A stretch of DNA of 64,000 bases from contig CACZMA010000002.1 in NCBI GenBank assembly GCA_902782125.1, positions 124,001 to 188,000 of the forward strand, in the 5' to 3' direction. The notes beneath the pieces are model-generated. The model saw only the letters and a list, made by a program, of their open reading frames with translations, did not search any database and was not told where the DNA came from. How positions within the stretch are numbered: the stretch's first letter is position 1; each line of letters starts with the position of its first letter. This DNA comes from Oscillospiraceae bacterium. Its GTDB lineage: Bacteria > Bacillota > Clostridia > Saccharofermentanales > Saccharofermentanaceae. The position numbers and the translations under genes were made by a program. This document shows positions 62,760 to 64,000 of the stretch, piece after piece.

Positions 62760-64000
62760 AGAAGAATAATCAGCCCAAAAAGAAAGAAGGACTTTTCTCA
62801 GGCTTCGGCAAGAAGAAGCCGATAATAGAGCAGCCCGCTCCCAAGAAGGTCAGACACATCGAGAACCAGGTCAAACTGCCGTTCCTTAATGATGTCGACG
62901 AAGTCCCCGGAGATAACAAGTACGGCCGTGCGGAGGACATGAAGGACGAGTGGGGACTTGATCCTTCAGAAGCAACGCTGAAGCGTAAGAAGAAGAGACA
63001 TTTACTAGCGCTAGGTATCGCTGCGGCCTCGTTCATCCTCATCCTTACAGGCATCTTCTATATCCTTCCGAGGATATTGCCGGGATTCTTCGCGGGAACG
63101 AACATCGAACTCTTCGTCCAGCCTGTGGTCAATCTGGAATACGAAGACGATTCATACAGGGTGGTAATAGAGAGTTCCGTCAGCCTGATGTCCAAGCCTG
63201 ATCCGTCTTCTGTAAGGATCACAGAAGTGCTCTATAACGAGCCTGTTGTCGTGACGGACGAGGCCGGTAACGGATATGTGAAGATCATGACCATGGACGG
63301 CATCGAGGGATATGTCCCCGAGAAAACCCTTACCGATAACATGGATTCCGTAGAGCCGGACCTTCATTCCTATAAGCTTGTCGTATCGGATCCTTCCAAG
63401 AACATCATGACACATGCGAGCAACGGAACGCTGATGATGCGCGTCGAGATGAATACGGTGCTCTATGCAGACCTCAAGCGAGAAGGAGTTTATCAGGTTG
63501 CCCTGCCGAACGGCGAGAGCGGCTGGATAGGTTCTTCCGGCGTTATCGAACTCGGAACGAGAGATGAGATCCAGGAAGTATCGAGCAGGTATTTTGTGAG
63601 CTCGATCATGACCTTTATCAATGCGAAGTATAAGGAGAACGGCCTGACCATGTACGGTGTCTCCGTTAACGGTGCCGTCTACGTCTGCTCGGAGATCAAC
63701 GGCATCGACATGCCGAGGACAATGGAAGAGCAGGCACAGATGGGAGAGGAAGTAACGCTTAACTACGATGCCGTAACCGGAGAGGTGATAATAGAGGACA
63801 TACTGCCCGGAGACATACTGTTCCTGCGGAGTCCGTCTTCGGAGCCGGGGGATACGACCATATATGAGATGGCGGTCTGCACGGACACAGGAACCCTGTT
63901 CATGATATCTTCCGCACGCACTACGGTAAGGCTTAAGACTTTCACTGCAGGAGATGATATCTGCGACAGGATAATTACGATAAGAAGGATATTCACATCT
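62756..64000 (+). CDS. Membrane-anchored SH3 and degenerate NlpC/P60-fold protein (3' end beyond the window)
   Basis: Open from ATG 62756 to the window end, 415 residues. A basic, Lys-rich cytoplasmic start, one membrane helix (about 86-110), two bacterial SH3-like segments (about 130-200 with EGYVPEKTL, and about 205-265 with SGWIGSSGVIEL), and an NlpC/P60-like domain (about 275-400). The latter aligns through NGIDMPRTMEEQAQMG and ILPGDILFL, yet the catalytic DCSG is SVNG, and the histidine region (usually HVGIY...HA) reads YEMAV...MI. It is therefore likely an inactive wall-binding protein. It overlaps acpS (ATGA). The domain call is by pattern, so moderate. Confidence 0.65.
   Translation, partial: MKKNNQPKKKEGLFSGFGKKKPIIEQPAPKKVRHIENQVKLPFLNDVDEVPGDNKYGRAEDMKDEWGLDPSEATLKRKKKRHLLALGIAAASFILILTGIFYILPRILPGFFAGTNIELFVQPVVNLEYEDDSYRVVIESSVSLMSKPDPSSVRITEVLYNEPVVVTDEAGNGYVKIMTMDGIEGYVPEKTLTDNMDSVEPDLHSYKLVVSDPSKNIMTHASNGTLMMRVEMNTVLYADLKREGVYQVALPNGESGWIGSSGVIELGTRDEIQEVSSRYFVSSIMTFINAKYKENGLTMYGVSVNGAVYVCSEINGIDMPRTMEEQAQMGEEVTLNYDAVTGEVIIEDILPGDILFLRSPSSEPGDTTIYEMAVCTDTGTLFMISSARTTVRLKTFTAGDDICDRIITIRRIFTS

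Noticed and set aside
1..64000. CRISPR array, insertion sequence, prophage, tRNA or rRNA genes
   Set aside because: I found no regularly spaced repeats, transposase, integrase, phage genes or cloverleaf sequences; the only tandem repeats are inside coding sequence.

Overview
The window is a 64 kb stretch of chromosome from a low-to-mid GC, Gram-positive-type anaerobe, most likely a member of the Clostridia (Bacillota). The evidence is the Clostridia/Bacilli gene order (SRP RNA next to dnaX, veg-ispE, S10-spc-alpha run ending in ecfA-ecfT-truA, DnaD plus DnaI-type loader), the zinc-type S14, a single-subunit pyruvate:ferredoxin oxidoreductase, formate-tetrahydrofolate ligase, and strong AGGAGG-type Shine-Dalgarno sites. 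I see no rRNA, tRNA, CRISPR array, insertion sequence or prophage. The genus cannot be fixed from the sequence alone.

Layout. Bases 1-3991 (minus strand): fhs, a degenerate beta-lactamase-fold membrane protein, the SRP RNA and the 5' part of dnaX. 4182-5508: veg and ispE. 5491-10328 (minus): an arginine operon argC-argB-argD-argF followed at 3 nt by a GNAT acetyltransferase, with an ArgR-like operator over its promoter. 10723-13095: an orphan MsmK/MsiK-type sugar-importer ATPase and a PucR/CdaR-type regulator. 13105-18467: a division and wall operon ftsE-ftsX-M23 peptidase, then a methyltransferase and hslO (Hsp33). 18560-20980: an unusually long solute-binding lipoprotein with no permease nearby. 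21163-38990: the S10, spc and alpha ribosomal operons with structured leaders, and with two tandem secY genes before adk-map-infA. 39093-43517: a fused two-ATPase ECF protein, ecfT, a ROK glucokinase and truA. 43600-45510: nfeD, an SPFH protein and a cyclophilin. 45534-54531: a cell-surface glycosylation group (GT-C-like membrane protein, GT2 enzyme, YfhO-like protein), a phosphoglucomutase/phosphomannomutase and a HAD phosphatase. 54694-60271: a VanW-family protein and PFOR. 60424-64000: a DnaD-like protein, a DnaI/DnaC-like loader, acpS, and a membrane-anchored SH3 plus NlpC/P60-fold protein that has lost its catalytic residues and runs off the window.

Together the genes describe a sugar-fermenting anaerobe: sugar import through a shared ATPase, ROK glucokinase, PFOR, one-carbon folate metabolism, de novo arginine synthesis, and a heavily serviced cell wall (FtsEX-hydrolase, VanW, surface glycosylation). 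The most notable departures from the textbook are the tandem divergent SecY, the EcfA1-EcfA2 fusion inside the ribosomal-protein cluster, an H-type pseudoknot just upstream of rplC, a folded leader in front of rpsM, an FtsE with a 220-residue acidic tail, and two wall-related enzyme folds that have lost their active sites. No wholly new multi-gene system is obvious; the best candidates for new biology are those individual departures.
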